Shown piece after piece: positions 22,101-37,100 of a stretch of DNA of 64,000 nucleotides. This DNA is from Beroe forskalii (taxonomy: Eukaryota; Ctenophora; Nuda; Beroida; Beroidae): the NCBI GenBank assembly GCA_011033025.1, contig WFMF01000267.1, forward strand, positions 175,985 to 239,984, in the 5' to 3' direction. The translations under genes were made by a program, and so were the position numbers. Below the pieces are notes generated by a model. It was not told the DNA's origin. It worked only from the letters and a program-made list of their open reading frames with translations, and ran no database searches. Every line of letters begins with the position of its first letter. Position 1 is the first letter of the stretch.

Positions 22101-25100
22101 AAAATCTAAAATCTTACCCAGAGCCCTTTGAATCGTTAGCGAAATCAATATGTCGAGATGGGCCATGGCCAGAGCATCAGAACGCGAGCTTACCGCGTTC
22201 TGACAAAATAATACCTTCTCAACTTAGTCCAGCAAAATGCGAATATTGGGAATTGCATCAGACAAAACCAGATTCAAAAACTATAGCAAAATGCAAACAG
22301 TTGCAAAATATGTGAGAAACAGCCTGTTTTACCTGTAAAAGCACACACGTAATTCCGTTAAACCGGGACATCGGAATGAGCGCCCCAGGGAGAAATGACA
22401 TTGTTTGAGGTGAAAATAATAAAATAGACGTTACATGAGATCATCAGTTCACCATTCTTTGCTAAAATAGCGACGTCATTCGAAAACTTCCATTGTTCAT
22501 ATACTGCGGCTGGGTAACGTTATGTGAAATTTCTGTGCAACGGAAAGGAGCAACGAAATGTATCTTTGAGGCTAACGACTTTAATAACGACTATAATATT
22601 ACATATTATGTCATATAGTCGTTTTTAACACAATTTATTAATATTGCAGGCTCACATACTTTTCCACCCGAAGTTTTGAGGGCACAAGATTCTATTTCAG
22701 GCCTCTTTTTTGATGGTCATGATCGCCTAAACGTACATCAAATACTCTTGTAAACATATCGATCAGTAACATCGTGCTTAAACAACAATAAACGGTAAGT
22801 GCTGGCAAAGCTAACGACACAAGTATTTACATGCCTTGCTATAAAGACTTGTAGTACTAGTAGAACTAAGGGATTAGGTCGAAGTGTGAGGAAGATTCGA
22901 GGTATAAAAAGAGAGGTGCAAAGTTAAAGGGAGGCCAGTGCTCTTTCAAGTTCATTTGAATATTTAGATTAGGTTCTTTGAGAATTCAGAATGTAAAAAC
23001 GATTAGGGGAAGCAAAGGGAATTTCACAAAAAAAAACCTAGACTTACTACATACTAAGTACTTGCCGTTATATTAAGATCAAGATGCTAATAACCGAATG
23101 GACTTTAATGAATTTAACTAAGTATCGAATACTGGAGATGTTGACTACGAGCTAGATCAAGATTAATGTGACACAATAGTCTGTAACCTTACTCAACCCA
23201 CAAATTTGAATCCCTGGCAGAAATTTCTAGATCATTGTGATATCTTTCGAAAATTGCTAAATTTGGAAATTTTTACTGTTTTTTGCCCTTATATGTCGAT
23301 GAACGTCAGAAACTGCTAGTAACTTTCTTCTCAATATAACAGAAAGATCAAAGCTGAATCGCTGACTGCCGATCTAAAAGCTCACAGATCGATGAGACTA
23401 AATTTTTGGACATAATTTTAGTCACGCGAAGTAGGAATTTATGAAAACATAATACCGCGGAAATAATGAAAGGCGTCAAAAATTCAAAAAAGGTAAGGAA
23501 ATTATAGACACAAATTTAGCATTGTCTGACTAAAACAATCTTAACTAGAAAGTAAAGATGCGGCACAAAATGAAAATGTAAGGGCGTTCAACTCTCAAGA
23601 AACAATTAGAACTTTTAACAGAGCAATCACTGCAATATAACGAGTCAACGAAATAATTTTACGCCAATAATAATTAGGTATACATAATATATGCTATCTG
23701 CAACAAAGTAAAACTTGGTCGAATACATTAAAGTTCTAAGCATATTATACCGCACACTGGAGAAAATACACGAAAAAAATAGTCGGTTAGGTGACGAAAC
23801 TGCAGTTCGAACTGTCACCGTAACGGTGACAGTTCGACTGCAGTATCGTGCGCGCGGCGTAAAAACATATGAATAACATGTCTGTACGCCGCGCAAACTT
23901 ACGCCGCGCAAAACTGCATTTCGAACTGTCACTGGTTCCATGGTTCATACCGGAGAATCTTGGGGGTATTTCGAGTCCGGGATGAATTTGGCGCGTAACA
24001 TTTGTGTGGGTACATTATCAGTGTTGGTTTAAGGTTTTACAGAGACCTGTCCGCACTACACAACTTATCAATGATCAGAAAATCTCGGAAATTTATTGCT
24101 AAACGGTATTTCCTTGCGTTTGGACTCACTTATCACATGTGTGAAGTGATGATATGAAATCGTTAAAAACACAACCTATACATTGGCACTAAGCACATCT
24201 CTTTAAACTTAATAATGAGGAATGGAGTTCGCCCTGAAAGATCAAAGAACTTGCGTGGAGAGGAAAATTTACCATCAAAAATTTTAACTTTTCTTGATTA
24301 ACACGGGCTATGCGGCCGTTCCAAACCCATAGAAGTCGGAGTCCGTTCTGCCATCATATATTATACCTCCCAGGATATTATATGCTTCGTGTGATGACGC
24401 CATTATCAGGTGTCTATGTTAGTTACTTGACGATGTAGGAGTATACTGCTCACAACGACAGAGTTAAACTAGAGTTAAGCTGACCTACAAGTGCAATATA
24501 AAGCCGAAGTAATTACTAAGTGTATTTCGTAGTGCTTTGGTGAAGTATTCCTGTGTTGGTCTATTTTAATGCATGCAAGGAACAAATATCAGTAACACCA
24601 AAGGGTGTGTTTTTGAGGGGAAAATGAAATAAATCTGCTGGCAGCAAATTGATCCATCTACAGGTTTTAGTGATGGAGAAACGTCCGAAGATGGAGTTTT
24701 CCTAAGCAGAATCAAGGGGATCTCCTTCATAAACTGATAGTGCTAGACGACAAAAATAATTTAAAGTCTCTCAAATAATGAGTAATGGTCACGATAAGAA
24801 GCTACATCATTATTCGGGCATAGATCAGAACAGCAACGCCACGAGAACGCAACGGCAGTGCCATGGTGAAGCCACGAGTCATCAAACTACGATTTAAACG
24901 ATATTATGACGTGATTTTAATCTAACTACGATTTAAACGATATTATAACGTAATTTTTAGCCCTTTTAATGTCCCGGCACCGCTCTCATCACAGCCCCTG
25001 GAAAAGAATGCCCCAACCATATTAAAGAAGTAGGCCTAAAATTCTTGGTCATGTGGCCTAGGTAGCTTCTAGACGACATGAAATAATTATCACAGAACAC

Positions 25101-28100
25101 AGCAAAATCACAGAGTATTGATAAAGTTGAAAAGAACAGAGGGTTGTGGTTGGTATATTGACTCTTTGATTACCTATTTAATCCACAAAACACAGTACAA
25201 ATAGTTGCAGTGATTCGATCAACTCTCTTATCATAGTGCGGTTAGGCTGGTATATTGACTGGTGTAAGGGTGGTATATTGACTGGTGTATGGGTGGTCTG
25301 GGGGGCAGAGCCTAGAGCCGCGCACCATAGCTAGTTCAGAGTGACGTCATCTTCATAGCTTAATGTAGCGAGTTGATGGCGTCAAACAGTCAATTCCCCC
25401 GTACCGCGTCTAAGTTAATGAATTTAAACGCTAAGGATTGGTAGAAGTAGGGCGGATCAAGGTGTGTGTTTTGACCCCTCCGCCGGAGAATATTGCATTA
25501 AATGTTCACAAAGACAACGGAAAATGCAGTTCTAGCATTGAGAAGTGAGAAGAAGTATTGAGGAGGTTCGGGAGGAGGGAGATTTCATCAATTTAAATGA
25601 TCTAATCAGGAACTTTATAATTGTATTGAGGAGGAATTTGTGAATAAATGCGAAATATTATGTGAACCTATCCGTGGGGATCCTTACGCCTTCAAGATCA
25701 AGACAAAAACGGTTCAAAAATGAAACTATAAATCCAAATATAACTAATCTTCCCACAGCCTTATATATAGGGCCAAAGAATCTGGAAGATTTGATGGAAG
25801 GATCTCGCATAAAAGAAGAACCTGGTTCTCGAACCAATGTAAAGGTAATCAGGAGGATTATACCTCTGCATGATGACCAGGAGACATGATGTCCTGAAAA
25901 CTAGACGATCTAAGCTCGTCAATATTCACCATGTAAATCGGTGATTATGACGTCATATTTCTGTCGCCTAGTTTTCATCAATGGACATTATAGGGCTCAA
26001 AATGTTTGTAAATATCTAAAGTTGCAGAGGTTTCACACATTTGATTAAATGCTGTATAAAATATATGTTCTGCATAGACTACTCCAACATCAACATGGCA
26101 ATTAACAAATGTAACAGTAACCAAACATCTGCCATAATATGCATTTTATACGCGAGAAATGTGGTATTACGTAGGACAACTTACTAGAAAAACTTAAGAC
26201 AGTTCTAGATAAAATTCTCCATTCTAAGACATGATATTTACGTATCAAGCTGAGCCACCAATTCATTACGGAATGTGTTGAATCTACGGGAGCATGTGAT
26301 ATATTTCCTTGTGTTTGGAATATTGGGTACGCGCGGTTGCCATAGTTACAAGTAGCCCAGCCCTGAGTCGAATGTCAACAACTATCGCTTTTACTTCAGT
26401 GCTTCACGCCGCGCAGAATATAAAGTGGATATTATCAGCAATTAGCCATTTTAAGCTATGATAATGACGTCACTCTCGACTGCCTATTTTTCGTCACAGC
26501 TTTATATTTTGTGGGATATGCAAAATATTTTGTTTGCCTCGACCGTGATACGGAGGCTCATTAATATGTTTTAAAATAAAGTACATAATGCTACTTGTGT
26601 CTATTGAAATTTCATTCATTAACACATGTTTTAAACTTCTCCGATAAAATATTTCACACATTGGTCAGCTGGGTTATAGAATTTATGTTCAGATGCGGAT
26701 AAGTATTCTATTGGGCACAAGTAGCAGATATGAAATGACGTCATTAATATTGATTAGAATGGCGAATTGATGCCGTCAAACAACGTAAGTTTTATCTATA
26801 GTCAATAAAATATGAAGTGTTAAAATAAATTGATACATATCGCTAAATGAGACACAATATATTATGTAAAGAAACATCAACAATTTAACAGCTGTTTGCC
26901 GAAAATATTAAATAAGGTGTTCGCTGAGAGTAAAAGCTTCAAGTTGGAATTTATGACGTTTGAAATACGTCAATATATCAATAAGAGCTGACAACATTCG
27001 CTATTTATATGAGACATGATATTTATCAAATCATTTGTGAGAAATTATGAATACTGACTCTTCAATCTTCATGGTACCACAATTACAAAGGAGAAAATAA
27101 CGTCGAAAACTGATGTACTGGAACGCATATTTTGACAAAAATTTACAAATTGAGATGCGATTTGTTTCAAGCGTGTCGCTGAACAGAGTCATGTGATAAC
27201 TGATATGACTGCCTGGTAACCACATGGTTACCACCTGGTAACCACGTGACTAACACGTGGCTAGCACGTGACTTCCACATGGGTGCTCTCAAAGAAAAGT
27301 GAAAATAAGAGTAACAATTCCTGATAATTGGCAGTGCTGACATGGGTGACAAAAACTACATTCGTGAGATTGAAATAGTTCCTTGTGTTCGCAAACATAA
27401 GTATCTACAATCAGATCGCCAGATAGTCTGCTATCCTCGAAAAATTACAAAGAAAATCAAGAACTTCAAGTGCTTCTGTGTTAGACAGATTTGGGAAAAC
27501 TGGTGACATAAATCTGTTTGATGTGTTTGTATCACAGCTTTTGAACTTAGTTCCACAATACTTCCGCTTAAGAAAAGTGACGATTGACGGTGATGTTATC
27601 ACACATCCATTATTTTGAGGGATAAAAGGAAAAACCACAGTAAATGCGCTAATGTTCCTATTAATAACTGCATTAAACCAAGTTTAATTCTGGATTTTAA
27701 ATCTTTTAAATTTCATGAAAAATATCTCATCGAGACCCAGAACGTATAAATATGGAAGGTCCACTGAAAGCAACGGGTTAAAATGGCAAGCAGACAACTC
27801 AAACATAGCTTAAAACTGCAAGTATGGTTCAGTTTCACTTGCTTGACAGCGGCAGTTCGAACTGCAGATTTGTGTGCGCGGCGTTAGTATGCGCGGCGTT
27901 AGTATGCCGCGCAAACTAATACCGTGCACACAAAACTGCAGTTGGAACGGCCACTACAATTCGAACGGCCACTGCCAGGGAATTTATTGAAGGCGGACAA
28001 CTATACACTCCACTTCGATATCAGCAACTTTTCGATATTTTGCGTACCAAATATCGTCTTGTTTCAGTCGACAAGCAAATGTTATTACTACCGGGAAATA

Positions 28101-31100
28101 CGCACAAACTATTAGCTCTTTCTTGAGAAAACTCTTAATATAATGAAACTTGCCGAGTGTGGCTTGGATTACTTTTGACATGTCTAGAAGTCTAGAGAAC
28201 ATTCCTAACCTGGTTATAATTCATCAAACGCAAGTCTAAAATAAGGGCGTCTTGCGTCATTAGTTTACCATTGTTAGATATACGATCATGACATTAACGA
28301 TTGGCTATTCTACGATGCACCGTTAGTGGAATGATATTTCGAATCGAAAAGGAGTGCCACGTTTTTTGGTAATTCCGACTGCTTTCCGTAATTATGATAG
28401 TCGCTCGACGCACGCGACTCGAGTTTAAACTTTCTCTCAATTTTTCATAAAATTGCAACGAACAGACGTGGCTAAGGATAGAAATATAAAAAGTGAAGCT
28501 TGAAGATAATAATATCATCGGATAAAGATATAACAAATATCTAATCTAATGTAATTATAAAATAATGCAAATACTATTATGATTAAGACAGCATTCTTCA
28601 GCCTCCGAATAGATTAATTCCGCAGATCACACTCATAAGTTGACGCAGAAATATAAAGAATGATATATTTCCTTTAACCTTTTTATGATATATTTCCTTC
28701 CTATCGCACCTTATCGGCCATAGTAAATGCAATTGACCCTACATGAGCCTATCTGATGTACGCGCGTGGGAATTTCAAGTATATATTTGACTTATATTGG
28801 CTTGAGGCAAACCCTGACGTTTCCCATTAGAGCATAATATACGAACAGGAAGATAGGCGGGTAGGATGACGTCATTATCATAGCGTAATGTAGTAAGTTG
28901 ATGACTTGGATAACGCAAATTTTTTGCGCGCGGGGCTTGAATGTGAGCCGTTAAATTATGAGTCGTGCGCGCGTAAAATTTAGGCGCACCTGAGACATCG
29001 ATTTTCCATCTTATACCAGGAGAAAGACGTCACTTTACCAGTCGCGTGTTGTTCGGGTGCAACCAGAATATAGGGAAGTTTGATAAGGTTATTAAGTTAT
29101 TCAATCAGTGGATAAGGTCTGATGACTGTTTCTATTTTTGGGGTAAAATGCCGCAATCTTTATGACAGTTGTATCAGGGAAATAATTTGGTTCGAATGTC
29201 AAGTTGTCAAAGTCATAATCGATTTAAAAAGTTTAAAAATCAGGCATTTATTATCATCGGAAATTAATACCGAGTAGGATAAATCGATAAAGAAAAAAAT
29301 CAGATGGTGGGAAAATTTACTAACATTTTCATTTAATGCTACAAGAGTTTACCGTCTAATAATTTTTTGTCGTCTTTCTGATCACACATTCGTCCAAGCA
29401 AAACGATCGAAGGGGCGTGCATCGCGATACAACATTGCCAAGTGCAACTTAGTGAAAGACAGATTATCACATTTACACTAATTATGTATCAATTTATTAA
29501 TTACTTTGATAGCTTTCAAACGAAAAAAGAGCAAGGAAAAATAACAGCATCTGATGAAAATAACGGAAAATATTATGTCACTTATTCAGAAAAATTATTT
29601 GTTTTACAGCTAAATTTCCGTGCAAATAATATATAAACCAAGAGACCCAAATAAAATTATATATACCAATTTTTGAGTATAATTACAGCGTTCTCAAATT
29701 ATATACGTACCCTAAGGAAGATAAGATGAAATTTAGTCTTGCATTCAATTAAAATGTTCTTGGCCCAGGTTTACCCCTAAAATCATATTATACTTGTCAT
29801 ACTAAAAACTAGACTTTTCGACTTCGTTATTTCAGCATTGTAAATCCTCATAATGACGTCATAAAGTCGTCTATCATTCCAGTGCGACTTATATTCATCA
29901 GACAAGCGCGTGTCCCGGAAAGCTTATCAGTTAGTATAGGCTGACTGTGTGTCGTACGCCCTTAACATAGGTGAAATTTCCCTGATCCTTCCCACATTCC
30001 CACAGGATGAATGGAAGTATACCAATGGCCCTAGGGCCTGGCCTGACCCCTGGTTATCTAGGCTGAACCCTTGTTGACGCTGATCCCCCAGTGAAACTTG
30101 GCTGACCCCTCCCCACAAAATCTAGGATCTTGATTTGGGACCTATAGCCAGCAATATTACGTTCGGTCACTGACAAGTCGCCTACGTGCGCTTTAGACGC
30201 CCCTAAATGCACCATCTTGCGCCACAAACCCCTCTAAATGGGCGTGCATGTTTTCAGGAAGGATCGAAGTCAAGATGCTCTAGGAAATCATGAAAACTGA
30301 AAAAAGGAAAGGAACACAAAATAGGTAATTACTTTGGAAAAGGCAGGCAAGTATACATTTGTAATCTTGATTAGCACACGCGCGCCCACTTTCTACCCTA
30401 AAAGTCGTCATGCTTATGAGGAAATTAAAATCTCCTCAGTATAAACTTATCAGTTGCTGCACACTTTACAGCTGCAATGAGCCAGCTGGCTTTTCTCTAA
30501 TTACGCCCTCAAAACATATTTTAAGTATTCTTCAAACATTTGGAGTGTGCTTTAAAACTTCTGTTTAAAATCTGTGATCATAAAATTAGAAACTCACAAT
30601 TTTACATCGAAAAAAATTGAATATAGATACGTTTGGGGCTGAGAAAATTATAATTATGCAATTAATTAGATAATTAATTAAGGCTGAGTTAGAACTGTGA
30701 AATTTTCCTGTATTCAGTGATTAAATCAACTTCCAAAAAGTAAGATATCAGAAAATTAGTATAATCCCACGAATCTAAATGGGAGAAAAGTCGATAAAAC
30801 CTACCCAATATACCGACCCCAACTCATATGAGGGCTGTAAATTAGTAAATTCTTAAATTGAATGGTACTAATGAACAAATCTGATAAGATTTGCGATAAA
30901 AGTATTCATATGCTAATGAGAAAGGATATCAAGGATCCAACCTGCCTAAAACTCAAATATTTAGGAAGAAAAAATATTGAGGAAGAGAAGAAAAATGGAG
31001 TTTTTTTGAAGTCCGTTATTAAAAGTCGGTAAGATCAATAAGCGCTCCGTATATTCTTACCCTCGTTCATTAGTGACAAATGTTTCTTAATAAAACCAGC

Positions 31101-34100
31101 ATGATCTTTTGTGTTCCTTACTAAATTTATTGACATGGATTGATCAGATTAAAGCACTTTTGTACGGTGGCGGGTGGTTTTGTTGACAAAAATACACAGA
31201 AGGCTTAATGATGGCAGAATAATTATTAAAGTATTAAGTTTATCAATCTTTAATTTCACATAAAGTAATAAATAAACTGAGTTGTGCAGCAGTGGAATAC
31301 TTAAGCAATGTTGGGATAAATAACGGAAAAAAAACAAAATTAGTCATGTCAGTGAAACATAAACTTTCTAAAAACAGTCTCGGCCCATGATTAACGTTCA
31401 AGAAAAGTTCAGTTATATTGACGGTACCTATTTACCATCCTTTACGATGAAAATGACGTCTCATTATATTTGAAAGCCAACAGTCGTGTATGGGACAACA
31501 TTCATCTTTCCTCATGAGATTTAGTCCAGCGCTCAATGAACATTATCGAAAAGTGATCGAATTCCCATTTAATTGAGTACTGGAGCTAGAAAACATGAAA
31601 TGTGTTTAACCATCACATTAACGGAAACTAATGAACACAAGAACTTGATAGCTTATTAACAGTCGGATGATTAAACGATGATTAAACGGGGCACCGATAT
31701 AACAGATGTTAGGTTAAAATGACTCCTATATTACATCATGACCGCACATTCTTAATATCGTCAAAAACTAAAATTTGTCAAAAAAATTTTTAATCCGATC
31801 TCCTGAATTTATTAATTCGCGTATGCGATAATTTCCAAAATAAGCCCATCAGCTGCTATAGCTGAGGTATCTATTTTCGCACAAAAGTTCAAAAATTCTA
31901 ATAAAAGCAAATCGATTCCATTGCGAGAAAGAAACGCATTCGGATGAAGGTAAAATAAAACCTAAAAATTCTAAAATCACGCGGAGATGAAATTTAAGAA
32001 ATGGCACCCTGACAAACATAGCACTTGGGCACCAGATTTAATGTTCCTCCAGTAGAAATAGGCTGGTAAGATGACGTCATTATCATAGTACAATGCAGTG
32101 AGTTGGTGCCGTTGAACCGCCTATTTTTTGCGCGTTGGGTTTCTGTGCATGATGCAATGAAAAAGGCGTTAGAAAGCCAACAATTGATAACTTTCAGCTA
32201 TGATAATGAAGTCATCTAATTTAATACGTACGCGACTTTTGTTATGACTTTCTTAACAAGGTCGTTAGTCACATTAAATATGAGTATTTTAAACATAATT
32301 TATTACTGCAAAAACTACCGTGATCATTAGTTAAAAGAGGTTCGTATATATATGCTATAGATGGCGTTTTAGCTTACCCTATACGTCATGGCCATTCCTG
32401 CGAACATTCGAGAAATTTAAATAATTTAGTTATTTTAATCTACAAAACACAGTGCAAAGTTGCAGTGATTCGATCAACTCATGTCCCTGATTATAAAATA
32501 ATAGGGTTTTTGTTTTTAAAATAACAGGGCACAAAATTGTTAAATACCAGTTAAGTGCTATGAAAGTATGAAGAAAATGTTCGTTACAATTAGAAATTCA
32601 ATCGAGTTAAGTTTCGAATCATACATAAGTATTGCTATATTCTGAGATTTCTCCTATATTGCCACCCATATTTTTGACTCTGCATAAATAATCAGGATTA
32701 GATTAGGGTATCAGAAATAAGAATCCATGGTATACATAAAAAATAGTTTGACAAGTAATTGAATTTATTCGATAGAATTTAAGTGTTGTGTTACGAATCT
32801 TAACTTTCCACAGAAAGGTTTTTGGATCATGGAACATAAAATGCATAGTTTCAGTTAATATTATGATGTAAAGGAATTTCTTACAGTCTAGCACACTGCA
32901 CAAAACTATGACGGAGATTTTTGTTGGGATATTAAACTATTGTCTCCCATTAAAATGTTTACACATTTGAAGAAATTGTCCAAAATCCTAACCAACCAAA
33001 CTTTTAACCCAAAAACTCGACAAACGAGCCAAAACAAGGTTTTCGGCACAGCCATTTGCAAACGGCGGCATTCCTGACTTTTTCTCCGTTCTCATGCTCC
33101 ATAAGCACAGTAATTTAGTTAAAAATGCAATGAATTTTGTTTAAAAAGAACGCCTGTGCTCATATTTATATGGGTCAAAATATAGATTAACAAATTATGA
33201 TTAAAAATTGGTGTTGAAGCGAAGATATAAAATCCCACAGGAAATCGTGGAAATTTTAAAGAAATTTAACATCATTATGAGTTCTCAGACACATAGATAG
33301 CGTAAATTAAGTCAATCAAGTCCAACCAATCCTGAAATAAGTTAAAGTGTTCAGCTTATTTGAAAAAGTCCTCAAAAATTAAAGCTGTTTTGTAAGCTAA
33401 GCTGTTTTTGGATTCCGATAAAAATGAAAATTGACTTCAGTACTATACAGAGTGATAATTCGAGAGAATAACTCTTTCCGAAAAAAACAGAAAATGCCTC
33501 CTGTTGATAGAAAAAAGCTGGAAGCTTGGACAGCTTGAGAAAGGAAAAAAAACTAATCATAACTTAATTAACTTCAGTAAGGATAGCTATGCCAGAACCA
33601 TTTACTCTGAATTTAGCATGGAAGATAATAGGCGCAGTCAGGGAACTTTTCAGGGAGTGATGTTTTGCAATTAAAGAATTAATTGAAAAATCGCGCCGCG
33701 AATCAATAAAAAGCTAAAAACCGAATCAGCAACCGCGGGCAACACTAGCACATACAACATTACAAGTTGCAATATAAGGTAACCAAAAGTTCTTAGAATT
33801 TCATAGGATATTCAAGCACATAATCAAATAAAATAACACTCCTAATGGAAGCCTAATGGACTCCTTTTTGTCATTAGAAGGATGTCTCACATAAGTATAT
33901 GAATTGATGCTAGCCATAAAAATATTGGATCTTATAGTACCGCCTTCCTTCACCCTAAACATGAAGGTTACAAGAACATTAGATACGCGGTTAGGCGTGA
34001 CGTAATCATCAGGGTTTAAAAGGATGAATTGTTGACATCATAATTCGTATTTTTATATATCATCCAGGATTTATCTTACCATTCATGTTTTGTGACGATA

Positions 34101-37100
34101 ACAAGGCATTTTCCGGATAATGAAAAACGTTATCAGTTTATAGGAATTTAAATTGAATTAATTCCTGGAGTATGCCGCTATAATTATTTGGGAATCTACT
34201 AATTCGAATAATTTCGAAGGGAAAAGTATAATTATAGAATCTGCTAGAAAAATGCATGGGCGGATTTTGATCATCAATTCATCATATTGAAGATTATCGA
34301 TGAGGAAATTTCATCCGGTTTGGGAAATTATAACTATGATTCACAGTTCAAGTAGAAAAGAGAGCGAACAATCCAGAATAATTAAAAATTAGGCTTTTCA
34401 TAAATTATTAAATTGAAAATTATGCCATTCCACTCGTATAATAGGAGGGTGAATTCTAAATATTCACGCAAGGAAATATTTTTCTCTGCTTTGATCATTG
34501 GCTAAAACGCAAGCAATTTATTCGGTAGCTACCGATTCAACAAATCATGATTCCAACGGAAGTGAGCAGTCTTCAAACCCGTGAAAATCATTTCCAAACA
34601 CAAGAAAATATTTCTCTAAACATGACAAATATTTTGTTCGCTTATAAAATTTTCAATACACAAAAAGTTTCAATATAAAATTCTTTCAAAGCATGATCGC
34701 GATAATTCGAGGCAGGAAAAAGTTACCGTAGAGCGTTAGGTACCTACTAAAGTCATGTACTTATGAGTCACGGTATTTATTTTCATTTACGGCAATTTTC
34801 ATCATTGAATATAGCATATTAACCGTAACACGATTAAACTGGCGCATAAAAATTAATTTTCATTAGTCTATTGTTTATTCCATTTTATGTGTTACAATCG
34901 CGAATCTGCACGAATCTTTCAAATATTCCTAATTTAAATTTGGAAATTAACAAGAATCTTTGTTGATCCTTCCTCAAACAGAGCAGAAAATAATCTTATT
35001 TTTCACGTCACATGAAAATTAACAAATGTGAAATGTGAATGGTTTGGTTTCAGTGCTTTCTCTGAATGTACCGAGCGCAAAATTGGAACTGGAAGCAAAC
35101 AGTTGTCGAGAAATCGAAAACAAAAAAAGCATCGGAAAAACTACAAATAACTAAATAAAAGTTAAAAACTGACTGACAGAAAACAGAGAATTCAAAAATA
35201 ATTTATAAAACAATTAATATCCAATCGACGGGTCGTTATAACCCTGAAAATATGTCCAGATCGAATATAATTAAGCCTTTTACCGCTTATAATTAATCAA
35301 GGCCAGCCACATCAAAGCACATCGAATCATCAATTGTACACAGACGTTGTCAAGAATGTAGACACCAAAGAATGTGCACACCAATTAAGGCCAGGACATG
35401 TCAATTCTAAACGATGGCCTCCATTTAAGCAATTATAGAAAGAGAAGGCAATAATAATATATACTTATATAGAGCCAAAACCTCATTTCTGTTCTTGACA
35501 ATTGAAACAATATTTCTCAGTTTGAAGCTTTCAAGACATTGAAACCTACAAATAAAGAAATAAACGATGTCACTACAGCTCTAGACTAAGTGCGTGTGTA
35601 CACAAGAATAACAGTTATGTTACCCTGATTAACCCAATCATAACCTCATTACCCCCAATACATTGGAAACTAATGTCAGGCCAAACTCCGCGCGCGGAGA
35701 ATAGGCGGTTATATCAACGTCATCAACTTACTTATTGTGCCATGATAATGACGTCATCATCTCAACCGCCTATTTTTTCCCCACGCACATATCAGGGTAA
35801 CGATGTGTTCACTAAATAAGAGTGTATTGAATCAAGGTGCGTATACATTAAGCAATGTTAATAGGGTCAAATTAAGAGGTACGTCTGAAAATTGACGAAT
35901 TTTTGCGTCATAAGTTTGACACTCGGAACTATGATGGTGACGTAAATTTCACTCGAAAGTAATTTTTGCGGTCAACAAATTTATGGCCTAGGGTGGCTTT
36001 AACAGGAAGAAAAGGAGTAAAAAATAAACATAGAATTTTTTCATAATTTATCTGCGTACCCCAGATCGATTAGAGTTCTATGTTTGTTATTCTTTACTCC
36101 ACAAGATATTACGAATCGATAGGTATTCATTAATAAGTTTATAGAATGCATAATTGATTTATGGGTTTATGAAAAATGGAAGAAATAATTCAGAAAGTTC
36201 TTTGACCAGCTTAAAAGGAACAGATTAGAAGTGAAAATGTATCATTTAATAAATAATAATGAACACCACTTTAATTACTGAATAATGTTATTTCATTTCA
36301 TCTAAATTTAAAATGAATCGTCTCAAATACAAGCCAACACACAAAAACAAATGGTATCCCTTCGGGTAAAACAAACGTTTAAGATTAAAGACGAAAGAAT
36401 TTAATCAACCAAAGAAAACTTTGCCAACTTATTGTATCACGACTTGATTCCGCGACCTAATTCTAACTCGAGACACTATCGGGACAACGTTAATTATTTC
36501 AATTACCAGACAATTAGATCATCCCCTACAACAATCAAAAGTTGACGATCAAGAGTTGAATACAAATCAAGAGTTGACGAATTGCGATGTCAAATATCAG
36601 GCAGATCAGGAATGTAAATCATTGCTTATCACGGAGGAACTGAAGACAACGTCATAAATCTATTAGCATAGGTACTAACATCTTCGCTGCAAATGGAAGA
36701 ACCTAGAACACTCTACAGGTTCTCTAAAATTAAGAGGAAAAGAGGAAAGAACATACAAGAAAGAACAATCACCAATACGTGTGTTATGTAAACAAAATCT
36801 TATTACTTGACACGTCAATAATGTTATAAGCTAATGAGATTGTACCTTGTACAATAGGAGACTCAGCGGGCTCTTGATCATTGACTAATTCTTGGGGGAA
36901 GGCCAACATACCAACTTTTTCTTTCTTTTTTTTTGAATTTACAGCGCAATTAACAAAAAAAAAATATCATGACTTCCCCTGGCCCATTGTTATGCTTTGT
37001 TGAGAAACATTTAACGGTAGATTGAGAATGAAACCATTGTCGAATGTTGTTTCGCAACAGAACTCTTTCACCTCATTAGATACTCAAAGACCGCAACACA